The notes under the pieces: model-generated
What the model saw: the letters and a program-made list of their open reading frames with translations, nothing else
Told to the model about the DNA's origin: nothing
Database searches by the model: none
NCBI GenBank assembly: GCA_936920195.1
Contig: CAKZHE010000087.1
Coordinates: 1 to 42,877, forward strand
Direction of reading: 5' to 3'
Source: an uncultured cyanobacterium
GTDB taxonomy: Bacteria; Cyanobacteriota; Cyanobacteriia; Cyanobacteriales; FACHB-T130
Length of the DNA stretch: 42,877 nt
Shown here: positions 18,039 through 25,911 of the stretch, in pieces
How the letters are laid out: each line of letters opens with the position of its first letter
Position numbering within the stretch: the first letter of the stretch is position 1
Position numbers and translations under genes: made by a program

Positions 18039-19067
18039 ATGACAAATTATGCTAGAGACATTCATGCCTTGAAATCCCATGCCGTAATGTGGTGGCCTGA
18101 AGATTTCAAAAATGAAAATGCCACAATAAGTATTATTCCTAGATTGCTTGAGACACAAGACGATTTCATCTCAATTTTAAAATTGAGTAAAAATAGTCCT
18201 ACACAAGTCTTTGAGCTTGTGGAAGCAGCAAAGTTTCCAGCCAATTTATTTCTGAAGCACTTAGTTGTGATTTCAGACTATGGTGGTGAACTGATTCAAA
18301 GGCTAGGAAAAAGTTTCACAGATATTTTTACCAAAAAAGATCTGACTGGTAAACCAATAATGGATTATATCTGGAAACAAAGAAATTATCAGTATATTTT
18401 TAAATCAATGCCAGTCAAAGGATTAAGCAATACAAAGCTTAATATCGATGGCAAAGGGTTGCAATCGGAGCAACCTTTTGATAGCCTTAAGCGTGACATG
18501 ACCATGATTTTACTTTATGCTAGTACGTCTGACGTTTCAGAACTGGCTGGTTTAGAGGTCTGTCTTCTCGGCTCTTTACTTGGCGATGCAGCTGCTTTAG
18601 ATCGTCATATAAAGCAAAGATATATAGTTGTCAGTCGCATAACAGGTGGTGCAAATGCCAACTCTTTAGGTCAATTAGCGCAAAGTTATATTCTCAAATA
18701 CCTGAAAGAAAAATTGGGCAGTAAATTTGATATTACCAGTAATGCTTCAATTATCTTACCTGGTAATAATCAATCCCACGAAACTTTTGATATAGTTGTT
18801 TCCAAAGGAGGCAAGAATGTTGGAATTGAAGTTAGTTTTCAAGTGACTACCAACAGTACAATAGAAAGAAAATCAGCACAGGCAGCAGATAGGAAAGAGC
18901 GAATGAACCGTGCTGGACACAAAATAGCTTATGTGATTGACGGGGCTGGAAATTTTCAACGCTCTAGTGCCATCTCTAGAATTTGCCAGTATAGCGATTG
19001 TACAGTTGCCTATTCTAATAGTGAGTTTGATGTTTTAGCTGATTTTTTGTGCGAGAGTTTGCCATGA
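18039..19067 (+). CDS. Putative type II restriction endonuclease
   Basis: A 342-residue protein whose stop overlaps the start of a C5 cytosine methyltransferase (ATGA at 19064-19067), the classic layout of a type II restriction-modification pair. The C-terminal third contains a plausible PD-(D/E)xK core: FDIVVSKGGKNVGIEVSFQVTTNS, with Asp251, Glu264 and a Gln (Q268) in place of the usual Lys, followed by conserved-looking ERKSAQAADRKERM and KIAYVIDGAGNF. The N-terminal two thirds match nothing I know and would hold sequence recognition. The recognition site cannot be read from the sequence. The lower GC content than neighbouring genes fits horizontal acquisition. Confidence 0.78.
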   Translation: MTNYARDIHALKSHAVMWWPEDFKNENATISIIPRLLETQDDFISILKLSKNSPTQVFELVEAAKFPANLFLKHLVVISDYGGELIQRLGKSFTDIFTKKDLTGKPIMDYIWKQRNYQYIFKSMPVKGLSNTKLNIDGKGLQSEQPFDSLKRDMTMILLYASTSDVSELAGLEVCLLGSLLGDAAALDRHIKQRYIVVSRITGGANANSLGQLAQSYILKYLKEKLGSKFDITSNASIILPGNNQSHETFDIVVSKGGKNVGIEVSFQVTTNSTIERKSAQAADRKERMNRAGHKIAYVIDGAGNFQRSSAISRICQYSDCTVAYSNSEFDVLADFLCESLP

Positions 19068-20374
19068 TTCGTTTTATCGATCTTTTTGCAGGCATTGGTG
19101 GAATGCGGCTGGGTTTTCAACAGGCGTGTCATATTTTGGGAATAGAATCTAAATGTGTACTTAGTTCGGAAATTGATAAAAGAGCAATTGAAACCTATAA
19201 ATTTAATTTTGACGAGCAACCTACGGTCGATATTCGCGAAATTGCTCTAATACCTGAATTTGATTTTATGCTGGCTGGCTTTCCCTGCCAATCTTTCTCT
19301 TATGCAGGTAAACAAAAAGGTTTTGGAGATACCAGAGGAACGCTTTTTTTTGAAATCGAAAGATTACTCAGAAATTATAAGCCACAAGGTTTTTTACTGG
19401 AAAATGTTCGTGGTTTGACAACACACGATCGAGGCAGAACTTTTCAAACAATTATTAATTCACTAGAACAACTTGGTTATGGTATTCATTATCTTTTACT
19501 CAACAGCAGTAACTTTGGTGTGCCGCAAAATCGCGTTCGGATATACATACTAGGACTACTGGGGAAAAAACCAACGATTACACTTAGTTCGGATAGAGGG
19601 GCTACTGACTCTCATACTTTTAAAAAACAGCTAAATCAGTTAAGTCTTTTCGAGAATAATTATTCGATTGTCAAGGTGAAACATATTCTGGAAAAAAAAG
19701 TTGCTGAGAATTATTATCTCTCACAAGAGTTTGAGCAGCAACTATTTGATGCTGTTGGCGGTCAATTTGAAAAGCTTCATGGAGTTCGTCTGATTGACTT
19801 TCGGGGAGGAAATTCTATTCATTCTTGGGATTTAGGTATTAAAGGTAAATGCACAAAGGATGAGCGAGACTTTATGGATGCCTTAATATCGCATAGAAGG
19901 CATAAGGAATTTGGCGATCGCCAAGATGGTAAAAGCTTAACAATAGCACAAATCAAAACATTTTTTAACCATGAAAATATCGAAAATATTATCCGTTCGC
20001 TGATTAACAAAAAATATCTTAAAGAAGTAAATGGCAGGTATAATCCTGTGAGTGGAAATATGTCTTTCGAGGTTTTTAAGTTTCTCGATCCAGAGAGTAT
20101 TTCCATAACGCTTACGTCATCTGATGCCAATAAGTTGGGTGTAATTCAGAATGGGCGACCTAGAAGAATAACGCCTCGTGAATGTGCCAGATTACAAGGT
20201 TTTCCAGATTCTTATATTATTCATCCAAATGATGATGCTGCATACAAGCAGTTTGGTAATGCAGTCAGTGTGCCTGTAATTACAGCAGTTTTAACTGATT
20301 TTATTAAACATAATAGTCTAGAAAGGATAAGTTTTGGATTTGAGAAAAAACAAGCTCTTTCAGCATCTACTTGA
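19064..20374 (+). CDS. DNA (cytosine-5-)-methyltransferase
   Basis: Starts at the ATG at 19064 (MIRFIDLFAGIGGMRLGF, 436 residues); a GTG five codons upstream is less likely. All key C5-MTase motifs are present: motif I DLFAGIGG (SAM binding), motif IV GFPCQSFSYAG with catalytic Cys75, motif VI ENVRGL, motif VIII QNRVRIYI, motif IX near RRITPRECARLQGFP and motif X YKQFGNAVSVPV. Between VIII and IX the variable region holds an apparent winged helix (SLTIAQIKTFF..IRSLINKKYLKEVNGRYNP) within DFMDALISHRRHKEFGDR. This is an unusual target-recognition insert. It protects host DNA against the upstream endonuclease. Two MITEs follow directly. Confidence 0.95.
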   Translation: MIRFIDLFAGIGGMRLGFQQACHILGIESKCVLSSEIDKRAIETYKFNFDEQPTVDIREIALIPEFDFMLAGFPCQSFSYAGKQKGFGDTRGTLFFEIERLLRNYKPQGFLLENVRGLTTHDRGRTFQTIINSLEQLGYGIHYLLLNSSNFGVPQNRVRIYILGLLGKKPTITLSSDRGATDSHTFKKQLNQLSLFENNYSIVKVKHILEKKVAENYYLSQEFEQQLFDAVGGQFEKLHGVRLIDFRGGNSIHSWDLGIKGKCTKDERDFMDALISHRRHKEFGDRQDGKSLTIAQIKTFFNHENIENIIRSLINKKYLKEVNGRYNPVSGNMSFEVFKFLDPESISITLTSSDANKLGVIQNGRPRRITPRECARLQGFPDSYIIHPNDDAAYKQFGNAVSVPVITAVLTDFIKHNSLERISFGFEKKQALSAST

Positions 20375-20388
20375 GATGATAACACAAA

Positions 20389-20479
20389 CAGGACTTACGC
20401 AGAACCTCTATATATAGCGTTTTGTAGGGGCAATCCCCCCGTGGTTGCCCCTGTTGCTGGGATAGTTGCGTAAGTCCTG
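20389..20479. mobile_element. 91-bp MITE, copy 1
   Basis: Bounded by perfect 13-base terminal inverted repeats CAGGACTTACGCA / TGCGTAAGTCCTG and flanked by the 5-base direct repeat ACAAA on both sides, as expected for a target duplication. The interior is the GGGGCAAT...TTGCCCC palindrome, different from copies 2 and 3. It has no coding capacity. Confidence 0.85.
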
Positions 20480-20520
20480 ACAAAATGACTATAGGCTTAC
20501 AAAAAGCGGTTTAACAAGAA

Positions 20521-20611
20521 CAGGACTTACGCAGTTGCTCCGCATATAGCGTTGATGGTGCGTTACGCTGCGCTAACACACCCTACTGATAGAGGCGTTG
20601 CGTAAGTGCTG
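20521..20611. mobile_element. 91-bp MITE, copy 2
   Basis: Same 13-base ends (one mismatch on the right, AAGTGCTG) and exactly the same length as copy 1. The interior contains GTTGCTCCGCATATAGCG and GGTGCGTTACGCTGCG, nearly identical to copy 3. The flanking pentamers (AAGAA/GAGAA) match at four of five positions. Confidence 0.85.
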
Positions 20612-20689
20612 GAGAAATTTATTGAGAGCAGATTTTGATTTGGTGTAATCTAGAATGAGACAAGAAGTGCTAGGGTTGTACAAACTCCA

Positions 20690-20921
20690 ATGGATGCTTT
20701 AATTCAACAACTTAATACCAAACTTCACCAATGGCAGCCAGACATTGCTGAACAAGTGCGGCAATATATTGTCGAGATAATTGAACTTGTGGATCAAGAT
20801 GCACTAGATATTAGTTCGTAGTTGGGCTTTAGCCCTCCGGATTAGGGCTGAAGCCCAACTACAAACTGACTTTGATATTTGCCCTAGATTTAGAAGTTCA
20901 AGAACAGCTAGAAGGTGGTTG
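20690..20921 (+). pseudogene. Small gene interrupted by a 45-bp palindrome
   Basis: An ATG at 20690 opens MDALIQQLNTKLHQWQPDIA..., 43 codons, with a stop formed at 20819-20821 by the left edge of the palindromic repeat at 20818-20862. After the repeat, another frame reads IFALDLEVQEQLEGG and stops at 20919-20921. Both halves have the composition of a real cyanobacterial small protein (amphipathic helices, acidic C-terminus). The simplest reading is one short gene broken by repeat insertion; the original product is unknown. Confidence 0.5.
20818..20862. repeat. 45-bp palindrome (GTAGTTGGGCTTTAGCCC...), copy 1
   Basis: Near-perfect inverted repeat with arms GTAGTTGGGCTTTAGCCCT and AGGGCTGAAGCCCAACTAC around a CCGGATT loop. 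An identical 45-base copy is at 38217-38261. It is a dispersed hairpin element. Confidence 0.88.
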
Positions 20922-20923
20922 AA

Positions 20924-21862
20924 ATGGAAAAAAAAACCACACTATCTCCCGGCTTAATTGTAATTTGCGGCGCTACGGCTACAGGGAAGTCGGGAGTTGG
21001 TTTAGAGTTGGCACAAAAATTAGATGGGGCAATTATTAGTGCTGATTCTCGACAGGTTTATCGGGATTTTGATGTTGGTACAGCAAAACCTACGGTGGCG
21101 GAAAGGCAATTAGTACCGCACTATTTAATCGATGTCTGCGATTCCACTGTAACAATGACGTTGGCAGATTATCAAGAGCGATCGCTCTCTGCGATCGCCC
21201 TTTGCCACCAACAAGGTAAAATACCCTTATTGGTGGGCGGTACGGGACTATATATTAAATCCATCGTCAAAGGTTTAAAAATTCCTAGAGTCGCGCCGCA
21301 ACCAGAACTGCGATCGCAATTAACTACTTTAGGACAAGTTCAATGTTACGCCTTTCTGCAACAAGTCGATCCCGCCGCTGCCCAAAAAATCCATCCCAAC
21401 GACTCTTTTAGAACTTTGCGAGCCTTGGAAGTATTTTATGTTACTGGTTGCCCAATTTCCGAACAGCAAGGAGAAAATATTCCCAATTATCCCATTTTAC
21501 AGATTGGTTTAGATTATAGCGATACTGAAGTGCTGCGCGATCGCATTGCTCAACGTACTGCCCAAATGTTCGCGGCTGGTTGGGTAGCCGAAGTCCAATC
21601 TCTCTGTGAAAAATATGGAGCCAATTTACCATTATTAAATACTTTGGGCTACCAAGAAATCAAGCAATATCTAGGTGGGGAAATCAGTCTAGCGGCGGCT
21701 GAAGAATTAATTATTTTACATACCCGCCAATTTGCCAAGCAGCAGCGCACTTGGTTTCGTGCCTATCCTGAAATTGAATGGTATGATATCAGTCAGCCAG
21801 ATCTCTGCGAACAGATCTGGCTGCGAGTACAAAAGTTTAGAGCAGATTTTAATTTGATGTAA
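20924..21862 (+). CDS. miaA: tRNA dimethylallyltransferase
   Basis: About 312 residues from the ATG at 20924 (MEKKTTLSPG); an in-frame GTG three codons upstream overlaps the broken small gene and is less likely. It transfers a dimethylallyl group to N6 of A37 in tRNAs reading UNN codons. Visible motifs: P-loop GATATGKSGVG, SADSRQVYRDFDVGTAKP, HYLIDVCD, VGGTGLYIKSIVKGL, and the C-terminal TRQFAKQQRTWFRAYPEIEWYD. Length and order are those of the family. It is cytosolic. Confidence 0.97.
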   Translation: MEKKTTLSPGLIVICGATATGKSGVGLELAQKLDGAIISADSRQVYRDFDVGTAKPTVAERQLVPHYLIDVCDSTVTMTLADYQERSLSAIALCHQQGKIPLLVGGTGLYIKSIVKGLKIPRVAPQPELRSQLTTLGQVQCYAFLQQVDPAAAQKIHPNDSFRTLRALEVFYVTGCPISEQQGENIPNYPILQIGLDYSDTEVLRDRIAQRTAQMFAAGWVAEVQSLCEKYGANLPLLNTLGYQEIKQYLGGEISLAAAEELIILHTRQFAKQQRTWFRAYPEIEWYDISQPDLCEQIWLRVQKFRADFNLM

Positions 21863-21906
21863 TCTAGAATGACTCAGGAATGAAAAATCAATAACCTGAT
21901 TATAAT

Positions 21907-21989
21907 CGTAGGTTGGGTTGCTAGAGGGCAAAACCCAACAAACCACTGATAAATGTTGGGTTTTCACTATCGTTACAACCCAACCTACG
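21907..21989. repeat. Nested palindrome between miaA and the transglutaminase gene
   Basis: Outer arms CGTAGGTTGGGTTG (21907-21920) and CAACCCAACCTACG (21976-21989) enclose an inner hairpin AAACCCAACA / TGTTGGGTTT. It is a typical cyanobacterial dispersed element and may also terminate miaA transcription. Confidence 0.75.
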
Positions 21990-22054
21990 GGTATTACCAG
22001 TGCTGCAAACTGAATTTGTCCAGCAAGGTCGAAATTTTTATTCCCAATTCCCCA

Positions 22055-22939
22055 ATGCTCTATCAAATTATCCACTCAACTACCTATACCTACAATCAAG
22101 AGGTACTTTTAGAACCGCATATTTTGAGGTTGCGATCGCGCTCCGATCATTACCAAACTCTCAAATCTTTTAATTTAGAAATTACCCCCCAACCACTAGG
22201 TATATCGACCATTTTAGATCTGCCGGGGAATGTAGTTGATAAAGTTTGGTTCGATCGCCCTACCAATCAACTAACAGTTAAAGTCACTTCCCAAGTAGAA
22301 ACTCATTGTGAAAATCCTTTCAACTACTTGTTAGAACCTTGGGCAATCTCTCTACCCATTGATTATCCAGCGGCAATTCTCAATCAGTTACAACCCTATT
22401 TACAACCTCTTGGCAAACCAGCATATATCAACTCAGATATTGCGAATCTAGCGGAAGAAATCTGTTTGGGAACCAACAATCAAACTGCCTTTTTTCCCTC
22501 GGAACTAAATCAACGCCTGTATCAGAATTGCACCTACTTCATTCGAGAAACTGGCGAACCTCTCCCCCCAGGAATTACTTGGCGGCAAAAATCTGGTTCT
22601 TGTCGAGATTTAACTATGGTATTTATTGAGGCTTGTCGCGCCGTCGGTTTGGCAGCGCGATTTGTCAGCGGCTATCAAGAAGGAGATCCCGATCAAAAAG
22701 AGCGCCATCTCCATGCTTGGGCAGAAGTTTATTTACCTGGTGCGGGTTGGCGAGGTTTCGATCCTACTCACGGATTAGCAGTGGCAGACCGTCATGTAGC
22801 CTTAGTTGCTAGTATTTTACCACTCCACGCTGCCCCCATCGTGGGTGCGATTAAAGGGGCAAATGCTCAATCTCAGATGGATTATGGCATAGAAATGGCT
22901 GGGATTGTCCTAGGGCAATCCCAGAGCTTCGCTAGTTAA
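22055..22939 (+). CDS. Transglutaminase-like cysteine protease family protein
   Basis: 294 residues from the ATG at 22055 (MLYQIIHSTTYTYNQEV); the open frame extends upstream through the palindrome but that part is not protein-like. The N-terminal half is the bacterial transglutaminase N-terminal beta domain (TTYTYNQEVLLEPHILRLRSR). The C-terminal transglutaminase core has the catalytic triad Cys183 (KSGSCRDLTMVF), His220 (RHLHAWAEVYLPGAGW) and Asp236 (GFDPTHG). Members act as peptidases or amidases rather than true crosslinkers; the substrate is unknown. There is no signal peptide. It converges with the PstS-like gene, and the stop codons overlap by four bases. Confidence 0.92.
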   Translation: MLYQIIHSTTYTYNQEVLLEPHILRLRSRSDHYQTLKSFNLEITPQPLGISTILDLPGNVVDKVWFDRPTNQLTVKVTSQVETHCENPFNYLLEPWAISLPIDYPAAILNQLQPYLQPLGKPAYINSDIANLAEEICLGTNNQTAFFPSELNQRLYQNCTYFIRETGEPLPPGITWRQKSGSCRDLTMVFIEACRAVGLAARFVSGYQEGDPDQKERHLHAWAEVYLPGAGWRGFDPTHGLAVADRHVALVASILPLHAAPIVGAIKGANAQSQMDYGIEMAGIVLGQSQSFAS

Positions 22940-23805
22940 TTTTGCCCGTTGATGGCTTTCTGTCCTTCAGCAGAAGTGGCATAGTCAATGAAAGCTTGTG
23001 CCGCTGGATTAGGAGGGTTCTTGTAGACGTAAAATAGCGATCGCTGGTAGGGATAATTAGCATTATCTGGTGTTGTACCATCAATTGGGAGCGATCGCAC
23101 CGTTTGCTGATTAGCTACCTGAGAGTAAGTGGCATAGCCAATGCCATTATTTCCCAAAGCCCGAAGTAAACCAGTAGTTTCATCATTGGGCAATGTAGTA
23201 ATGTTAGATGTTTTGCCAAACTTCTGCCCTTGCAACACCAATTCCTGAAATGATTTATTTGTCCCGCTTTTTTCTGGACGATTCACTACTTGAATTGGTG
23301 CGGGAGATCCCCCCAACTCAGACCAATTTTTAATTTTGCCTTGGAATATTCCCGCTACTTGCTGACTGTCTAAGGTACCAGTAAAAGGGTTGATTTTCGC
23401 TACCACCACCGCAATTTTATCTGTAGCTATTGACACTGCAACCAAACCTTTACTTTGTTCTTGCGGTGTCAAAGGTCGCGATATTGCTGCTAACTCAATC
23501 TTACCAGCTAAAAGATCCTTAATTCCCGAATCGGAGCCACCAGAACCAGCGGTGACAGTAGTCCCAGAAAATTGTTTTTCAAAGCCTTTTTTGAGGTTTT
23601 CATTAATTGTAATCATACTCGTCGAACCATTAATCCTAATCTTTGTCCCCGCAGGCACAGATTTAGGTGCAGTTCCGGTAGTAGTTACTGATGTGGGGGA
23701 ATTAGCTGCTGGTTTCTGCATAACGAAATACCAGTAACCACCACCAGCTAGTAGTAAAGCTCCCAAGATAAACACAATTGGGGGTGGGCCGCTTCTTTGA
23801 GCCAT
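22936..23805 (-). CDS. Membrane-anchored PstS-like substrate-binding protein
   Basis: 289 residues from the ATG at 23805 (MAQRSGPPPIVFILGALLLAGGGYWYFV); the open frame extends upstream, but this start gives a clean membrane anchor and has a GGAG ribosome binding site in the end of the preceding gene. After the anchor and a linker, the domain is a type II periplasmic binding protein of the PstS family: IRINGSTSM, AGSGGSDSGIKDLLAGKIELAAISRPLTPQE, VNRPEKSGTNKSF and the C-terminal YPYQRSLFYVYKNPPNPAAQAFIDYATS. Phosphate is the usual ligand, but no pstCAB genes are here. It may sense rather than transport. It is paired with the PspA-like gene, 7 bases upstream. Confidence 0.85.
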   Translation of the reverse strand: MAQRSGPPPIVFILGALLLAGGGYWYFVMQKPAANSPTSVTTTGTAPKSVPAGTKIRINGSTSMITINENLKKGFEKQFSGTTVTAGSGGSDSGIKDLLAGKIELAAISRPLTPQEQSKGLVAVSIATDKIAVVVAKINPFTGTLDSQQVAGIFQGKIKNWSELGGSPAPIQVVNRPEKSGTNKSFQELVLQGQKFGKTSNITTLPNDETTGLLRALGNNGIGYATYSQVANQQTVRSLPIDGTTPDNANYPYQRSLFYVYKNPPNPAAQAFIDYATSAEGQKAINGQN

Positions 23806-23812
23806 ATAACTT

Positions 23813-24529
23813 TTATTCTCCGGGAATTTGTTTTTGAGCCGAGTCTTGCAACCTTCCGAGACGACGAGAAATTTCGTCATCAACGGTCATTTTTTCCATG
23901 TCAGCTTGCAGTTTTTCGTTGGGGTTTTCCGAGAGTTCTGCCAAGGAATTTTCTTTCAAATTCCGCCGCTCAACGGCATTTTTAGCGGTTTCAAACTGAG
24001 ACTTAGCTGAACCAATATCAAATTCATTATTAACTTTAGCGATCGCAGCAAGAGCTTCATTCACTTCCGCCATATCTTTCATATTCTGCATATCGGTTTT
24101 ATAGCTTTCTAGCTTGGTTCTTTCCCGATTCAGCTTTTCTTTGGAATTGGCTACTGCTTTCTCCGCTTGCTTCACCATTTCTTCTAATTGGGGCAGAATT
24201 TGCTCAATTTGAATTACTTTGGTCATTGCCATTCGCGCCGCTTCTTCATTGCCACGACGTTGAGCAATCAGGGCTTGACTTTCAAAAGTTTGTAATTCTT
24301 TGGCTTTGGACTCATATTTTTGTTTAGCGCGTTTATATGCCCAATCTTGCGTTGCTACTGCGGCGGCTAGTTTTTGTACCGATTCCTGCATTGATTGCAG
24401 AGACTCTTCCGCCACGGCAACAGCAATTTTACCGCCGGACTCTACTGGCATTCCCCACATCCAATTCCACACACCTACCACAGTGCGACCAGCTTTTTCT
24501 CCTAGCAACCAGTAGATAACTTTCTTCAT
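23813..24529 (-). CDS. PspA/IM30 (Vipp1)-like membrane-remodelling protein
   Basis: 238 residues from the ATG at 24529 (MKKVIYWLLGEKAGRTVVG); a TTG two codons upstream is open. The protein is almost all amphipathic helix, with long coiled-coil segments (LQSMQESVQKLAAAVATQDWAYKRAKQKYESKAKELQTFESQA, then LPQLEEMVKQAEKAVANSKEKLNRERTKLESYKTDMQNMK), the pattern of the ESCRT-III-like PspA/Vipp1 superfamily. The N-terminus differs from canonical Vipp1, with VVGVWNWMWGMP, a Trp-rich segment that could insert into membrane. It is likely a divergent paralogue that binds membrane. The next gene begins 7 bases downstream, so the two are an operon. Confidence 0.8.
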   Translation of the reverse strand: MKKVIYWLLGEKAGRTVVGVWNWMWGMPVESGGKIAVAVAEESLQSMQESVQKLAAAVATQDWAYKRAKQKYESKAKELQTFESQALIAQRRGNEEAARMAMTKVIQIEQILPQLEEMVKQAEKAVANSKEKLNRERTKLESYKTDMQNMKDMAEVNEALAAIAKVNNEFDIGSAKSQFETAKNAVERRNLKENSLAELSENPNEKLQADMEKMTVDDEISRRLGRLQDSAQKQIPGE

Positions 24530-24665
24530 AACCAAGTAGTGAAGATATTTACTGATGACGATACTTGGTAAAGGTTAATTCTATATTAAGGATGTATTAT
24601 CGCTCGTTTAAATAATTCAATCTGGGTAACAATTCAAAATTCTGAATTCAGAATTTTGAATTGTT

Positions 24666-24756
24666 CAGGACTTACGCAGTTGCTCCGCATATAGCGTTTA
24701 TGGTGCGTTACGCTACGCTAACACACCCTACTAATATAGGTATTGCGTAAGTCCTG
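24666..24756. mobile_element. 91-bp MITE, copy 3
   Basis: 13-base perfect terminal inverted repeats CAGGACTTACGCA / TGCGTAAGTCCTG and a perfect 5-base flanking duplication TTGTT. The interior is almost identical to copy 2. It separates the PixA/AidA-like cluster from the PspA-like gene. Confidence 0.9.
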
Positions 24757-24772
24757 TTGTTTTTAGCATGAA

Positions 24773-25318
24773 TTACAGGGCAACTACTTTTAAAGAAGGT
24801 TTCTCAGCAGTGTTCAAATACACCTTCTCTTTTTTACCTTCCTGCTCTAGCTCCAGAACAAACCTGTAGTTATAAATGCCCGGTTTCAAAGTGCTTAATA
24901 CTGCTCCTGCCCAGTAATAATATACCGGACAATAGGGCGATCGCATCATGTCAGGACCGCCATAAATCTTCAACTCAATGCAGACTTTGCTTTCCGCAAA
25001 ATCATCATAATCGCCTTCTTGGTCATCCAGAAAAACGATATTATTGATTTTGGGCATTGGAGGCCACGTCCCATCGGGTCGCTTTTCCATATCCATAGGA
25101 TAAATAATCCAGTTCAGGACTTGCCCCGGTTTGCAGACGGTTTGCAAATGACCAGTTCCCTGACCGCTACCTCCCACGCTATTATCCATCATGTAGATGG
25201 CATCTTTGGTTGTGCCTTTTTTGACTGCTTTATGCAGGTCGAGGACAGTGACTATATTCAGCTGCACTGAATTTAGCTGTCCGGGATTTTGCTTTTTAAT
25301 CGTGGACGTATCTGACAT
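24773..25318 (-). CDS. PixA/AidA-like protein, paralogue D
   Basis: A 181-residue soluble protein, last of four related genes. The shared pattern reads LNIVTVLDLHKAV..., then IYMMDNSVGGSGQGTGHLQT...GQVLNWIIYPMD, and later YYYWAGAVLSTLKPGIYNYRFVLEL. This GQGT-L...W and YYW..V...PG.Y.Y.F layout is that of the PixA/AidA inclusion-body family, proteins induced at high density in Xenorhabdus and Burkholderia-type bacteria and of unknown biochemical role. The identification is by eye and moderate. There is no signal peptide, so it is probably cytosolic. It lies 82 bases after paralogue C. Confidence 0.68.
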   Translation of the reverse strand: MSDTSTIKKQNPGQLNSVQLNIVTVLDLHKAVKKGTTKDAIYMMDNSVGGSGQGTGHLQTVCKPGQVLNWIIYPMDMEKRPDGTWPPMPKINNIVFLDDQEGDYDDFAESKVCIELKIYGGPDMMRSPYCPVYYYWAGAVLSTLKPGIYNYRFVLELEQEGKKEKVYLNTAEKPSLKVVAL

Positions 25319-25400
25319 AGTTTTTCTCTGGTTAGTTGAACAAATTGTGATTTTCTACCAGTTCTGAAGACGCAAAATATCAACTCTGCTGGTTAATGGT

Positions 25401-25862
25401 TTAGGAACCCTTACCAATGAGATAGAGAGGAGAAGCAGTCGGGATGGATTCATCGCGAGTCCCTACTTTAAATTTCACCGTGTAGGGAACCGGGGAGGTG
25501 ATATCTTTTTTCACCGTACCCATCCAGTAGGAGACATCAGTTCCTTCGTAAACCTTCTTTTCTGGCTCGCAGTATTCGGGGTCAATGATGATTTCATCGA
25601 TGGCAGCATAGGCTTCGCATTCTAAGAAGATCACCGTCCAAACCAATCGATATCCGGCTGACACCACTGTTCTCAAATTCTCAGTGCCTTGTCCAGTGGA
25701 ACCCTCAGCTTTATTGGTGTCCATAAAATAGACTTGCCCAGCCAAGGAATCTGTTGCCAAGATTCCCACCACGTCTACTACACTAGCGATCGTGATCGTT
25801 TTTGTTGGGGTTGGGATAACTTGTGGTTCGCTTTTTGGAGTTGCGCTCGTTTTTGTGGCCAT
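25401..25862 (-). CDS. PixA/AidA-like protein, paralogue C
   Basis: 153 residues. After a flexible Thr/Pro-rich N-terminus (about 20 residues) come ITIASVVDVVGIL, VYFMDTNKAEGSTGQGTENLRTVVSAGYRLVWTVIFLE and DVSYWMGTVKKDITSPVPYTVKFKVGT. These align by eye with the same positions of paralogues A and D (VVDV, MDN/MDT, GQGT.NL.T, W.I/V, PG/P.Y..F). It starts 49 bases after the stop of the 277-residue paralogue B. No catalytic signature is seen, so the role is probably structural or ligand binding. Confidence 0.66.
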   Translation of the reverse strand: MATKTSATPKSEPQVIPTPTKTITIASVVDVVGILATDSLAGQVYFMDTNKAEGSTGQGTENLRTVVSAGYRLVWTVIFLECEAYAAIDEIIIDPEYCEPEKKVYEGTDVSYWMGTVKKDITSPVPYTVKFKVGTRDESIPTASPLYLIGKGS

Positions 25863-25911
25863 AATTTGTCTTCCATTTTTGGGGATTGGGTTGAAAAAAT
25901 TCAGCAGTTAA

